From Pieris napi (taxonomy: Eukaryota > Arthropoda > Insecta > Lepidoptera > Pieridae): a stretch of DNA of 64,000 bases. Position 1 is the first letter of the stretch. Every line of letters begins with the position of its first letter. The stretch spans positions 5,466,001 to 5,530,000 of the forward strand of contig NC_062236.1 in the NCBI RefSeq assembly GCF_905475465.1. Reading direction: 5' to 3'. Under the pieces are notes generated by a model. It was not told the DNA's origin. It did not search any database and saw nothing but the letters and a program-made list of their open reading frames with translations. Shown here one piece after another: positions 61,330-64,000 of this stretch. The position numbers and the translations under genes were made by a program.

Positions 61330-61891
61330 ACACACACGCACTGGTGAATTATAAGATCTAGAAATAGTAGGCTACCTCGGCTCCCTGATAACCAGTCAAG
61401 GAGGAAGCGAAGAAGATCCCAGATGACCAAAGACGCTATGAAAAAAGTTGTGTTTATGATCGGAAGGACCGGAATATTTTCTGAAAAACATAGAAGAAAT
61501 TGGTTAAGACTCTGGTATTTCCGATTTTCCTTTATACCGCTGAATCCTGGACAATACCGACATCTGAAAGGAGAAACATAGATGCTCTGGAAATGTAGTG
61601 TCGGAGGCGGAAGGAATTCCTGGACAGCTAAGTAAACAAACATGTCCATACTAAGACGGCTACAGGTAAAAATCGTCTTTCGACACTTTGTTACTAACGC
61701 GTCCTGAGTTATTTTTGGATCCAGAAAGTCTAGAAATTCTCATCTTGACTCGCAGAGAGGAAGGCACCAGATCTCGAGGCCGATCCCCCACTGGCTGGAC
61801 CGATCAAGTAAAGTCCCTTACGGGTCTTACTATCCAGGTACAGAGGCTCGCCGAAGACGGGGGGAGAGTGGAAGAAGCTGTAGAAGAATAG
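61330..61891 (+). pseudogene. LINE reverse-transcriptase C-terminal pseudogene
   Basis: Across several frames it reads YLGSLITSQGGSEEEIRRRS, then DAMKK, then IPLYR-ILD-like text, then RREEGTRSRGRSPTGWTDQV and KSLTG, ending VEEAVEE and a stop. The order matches the C-terminal third of an insect LINE polyprotein (YLGS--S--G--EEIRRR ... R-RGRSP-RW-DQVK). Stops and frameshifts are frequent, so it is dead. Confidence 0.65.
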
Positions 61892-62369
61892 ATTATTAAA
61901 GGAATTGCAGACTGATGGAGGAAGCCTCTTGCAGATCTACGTATAATGTGATTTATATATATAGTAATATTTTATACACAAAATCATTTAGGAAAAATAT
62001 CCGATTTCAACAGATAATAGGGGGAAACTCTATACCGGCTGAATATATTCTATAAATCGGTACAACGTTGCCACCGACAGACAAATAGATGTCTTATAAC
62101 ACCCCTCTGTGAAAAAATGAGGTGATCGACCTTTGATCTTTATTACCCCTGTTTCCTTACTCCCAGATCTCTATAATACGAGTAGTATGTTCCGAACCCT
62201 TTTCAGGGCCATATCAGTGAGTGACACCCCTTTAAGGCGCGTACTGATTCAAATGCTATTCAGTGTTTCCGTTCTCTAAGGTTTATTTACATACAATACG
62301 ACGGTTATGAAGGTGTGAATAGGGAATATCTTATCGATTAGTTTTGAAGACCATTCAAACGACATTTAA

Positions 62370-62510
62370 TAGTTTTGAGGACCATCAGTCTTTCACTTCA
62401 TCGGTCCATTTGGTTGATGAACGCCCACGTGGTGTTTTGCCTTCTGTGTTACCAACCACGATCAGTTTCTCCAACTTCTCATCGCCTCTGCACATTATAT
62501 GGCCGAAATA
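62370..62510 (-). pseudogene. second LINE reverse-transcriptase C-terminal scrap, opposite strand
   Basis: The minus frame reads GHIMCRGDEKLEKLIVVGNT then EGKTPRGRSSTKWTDEVKD and a stop. This is the same region of the same kind of protein as at 61760-61830 but on the other strand, so it is an independent insertion. Confidence 0.6.
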
Positions 62511-63869
62511 TGACGTATCTCGTTAAAAAGTATGCTATGTAAAGATTTGACAGTTCTTAGAAAACAAAGGTTTTTAGATTTGAGTTCCCGTTTCAGAAAT
62601 ATAATTAGAAATTAAAAACATCTACCTTAATATAGTTAGTAAAGCTCGGTCTCAATCCAGTTAAATCCTTGTATTTTATTGATACGGATAAATTAATCAC
62701 TGAACAGGTGCAAACCTGAGATTCTAGAGCCGATGTCGATTCATCCAGTTGATAAAAGCAATAAATCGTTTTAACTAGGCAAAGAGTTTTATTTTCTGAA
62801 TGAGCGTTCGTTATAAAATCGCGTTTGCATCAGGTTATTTTAATAGCTTCACTTAATTTAAAAGAGACAAATTAATGTCTATTATTTAAAACATTTCTCC
62901 AAGAACTATATGTGGTTCATGTCTTGCTGTCGCTATCGTTATCATATAACCAGACAAAATTGGCATAGACAGGTAAAAAAGCAAGCCTGAAACGTTACGT
63001 TATAAATATCTTATAAGTATCTATGCTTTAGTTTTTATCTGTGGTAATATCTACTTCGTTGCTGTGTTGCCAAAATAATAGATATACTAATCCACATCAA
63101 AATAATAGAAATCGTCATATAATATGCGTCCGATATACGGGCTTTATATAAAACAAAGGGCAGGTTAGGTGATACCGCTGCTAATAGACAAGTCTAGAAT
63201 GACGGCAATATTACCGGCCTAATATTAGTTTCGTAGTAACAAAATAAATTGTAACTATGAAATGTTCTATCATTTATTACTGAAATGAAAGAACATTTTA
63301 CACAAACAGATGGACAGTCTGATGTGTGGTTACATTATCGGGCGGGCAGCGTTCGTTGTTTAAAAACTTATAATTATTTAATCAGTGTGCTGTGTTAAGC
63401 TTAAAGATATATTAAATGAGGTAGATTTTTTACAATTACGTATTTGAACAACATAGGTATTCGTTAGAAACAGTTGAACCATACTCATTTCATTACATTT
63501 CTCTTAGAACAATTCCATTTATAAAATACATTTATTTCTCTACCGATCCATATAATGATTGATGACTTTATTATTGCAGATTATATCCATATGTAGTTTT
63601 AGTTAGACTATGTAACAGTTCTGTCTTAGTTGCTATGTTAGCATTGTATACAAAAAACACCTTAAAAGCTCCTATACAGGGGAATGTTTTAAGAAATGCT
63701 TGTTCTCTGTAATCAACACATTCAGGATACCATTGGTATCAACACGATGCATTAAGAATGTCACCCTTTTCTAAATTATGATATTAAAACCGTTAGGTCG
63801 GGTCTCGGCAAACATACCCGACGCACTGTCCGTAGGCGTCCATAGGCTTCACGGGTAAAATGACTGACA

Positions 63870-64000
63870 ATACCAGTAGTACCAGTACCAATTCTTAAAA
63901 GGTCGGCAACGCACTTGCGAGCCTTCTGGCAATGTGAGTGTCTTAACATCAGGTGAGCCTCCTGCCCGTTTGGCTCCCATTACATAAAAAACAACGTTAA
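63870..64000 (+). mobile_element. LINE 3' tail running off the window
   Basis: The sequence ccaattcttaaaaggtcggc, then aacgcacttgcgagccttct and catcaggtgagcctcctgcc, ends in ttacataaaaaac. It is the same tail as at 30225-30440. Confidence 0.65.

Noticed and set aside
62344..62526. 60-codon plus-strand frame
   Set aside because: It is the antisense of the LINE reverse-transcriptase scrap that reads clearly on the minus strand.

Overview
This window is AT-rich eukaryotic DNA with spliceosomal introns. It is almost certainly from a moth or butterfly (Lepidoptera). The reasons are an insect odorant receptor of lepidopteran type, AT-rich short introns with GT/AG ends, and many copies of tRNA-derived SINEs, LINE 3' ends and small inverted-repeat elements of the kind that crowd lepidopteran genomes. 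No prokaryotic features, rRNA genes, free-standing tRNA genes or CRISPR arrays are visible.

Five protein genes could be assembled by following reading frame and splice phase across exons. (1) 17419-21059, plus: an eight-exon odorant receptor of 419 residues. (2) 33841-35073, minus: an intronless 410-residue secreted acid-lipase-type alpha/beta hydrolase. (3) 38011-42410, plus: a six-exon molybdenum cofactor sulfurase (maroon-like) of 817 residues. (4) 43321-43930, minus: a three-exon MIEN1/SelW-like redox protein of 106 residues with a prenylation box. (5) 45423-47475, plus: a five-exon Rab27 GTPase of 209 residues ending in a Cys-X-Cys prenylation motif. Genes 3 to 5 form a tight cluster: 3 and 4 converge tail to tail, 4 and 5 diverge. 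No shared pathway links them, although products 4 and 5 are both predicted to be prenylated.

The rest is intergenic and rich in decayed transposable elements: 1-17.4 kb, 21-33.8 kb, 35-38 kb and 47.6-64 kb. They include a mariner transposase fragment, several LINE families (some with readable reverse-transcriptase C-terminal pieces), tRNA-type SINEs, and at least four families of short inverted-repeat (MITE-like) elements. Several of these sit in introns of the odorant receptor and sulfurase genes.

The most striking structure is a 2.3 kb fold-back element at 52564-54890. It has 424 bp, nearly perfect terminal inverted repeats, a TTA duplication at its ends and 14 copies of a 7-bp motif (GTACGGC or its complement). 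A second, TA-flanked fold-back element is nested inside it. No transposase gene is visible in either, so both look non-autonomous. No new multi-gene system was found.
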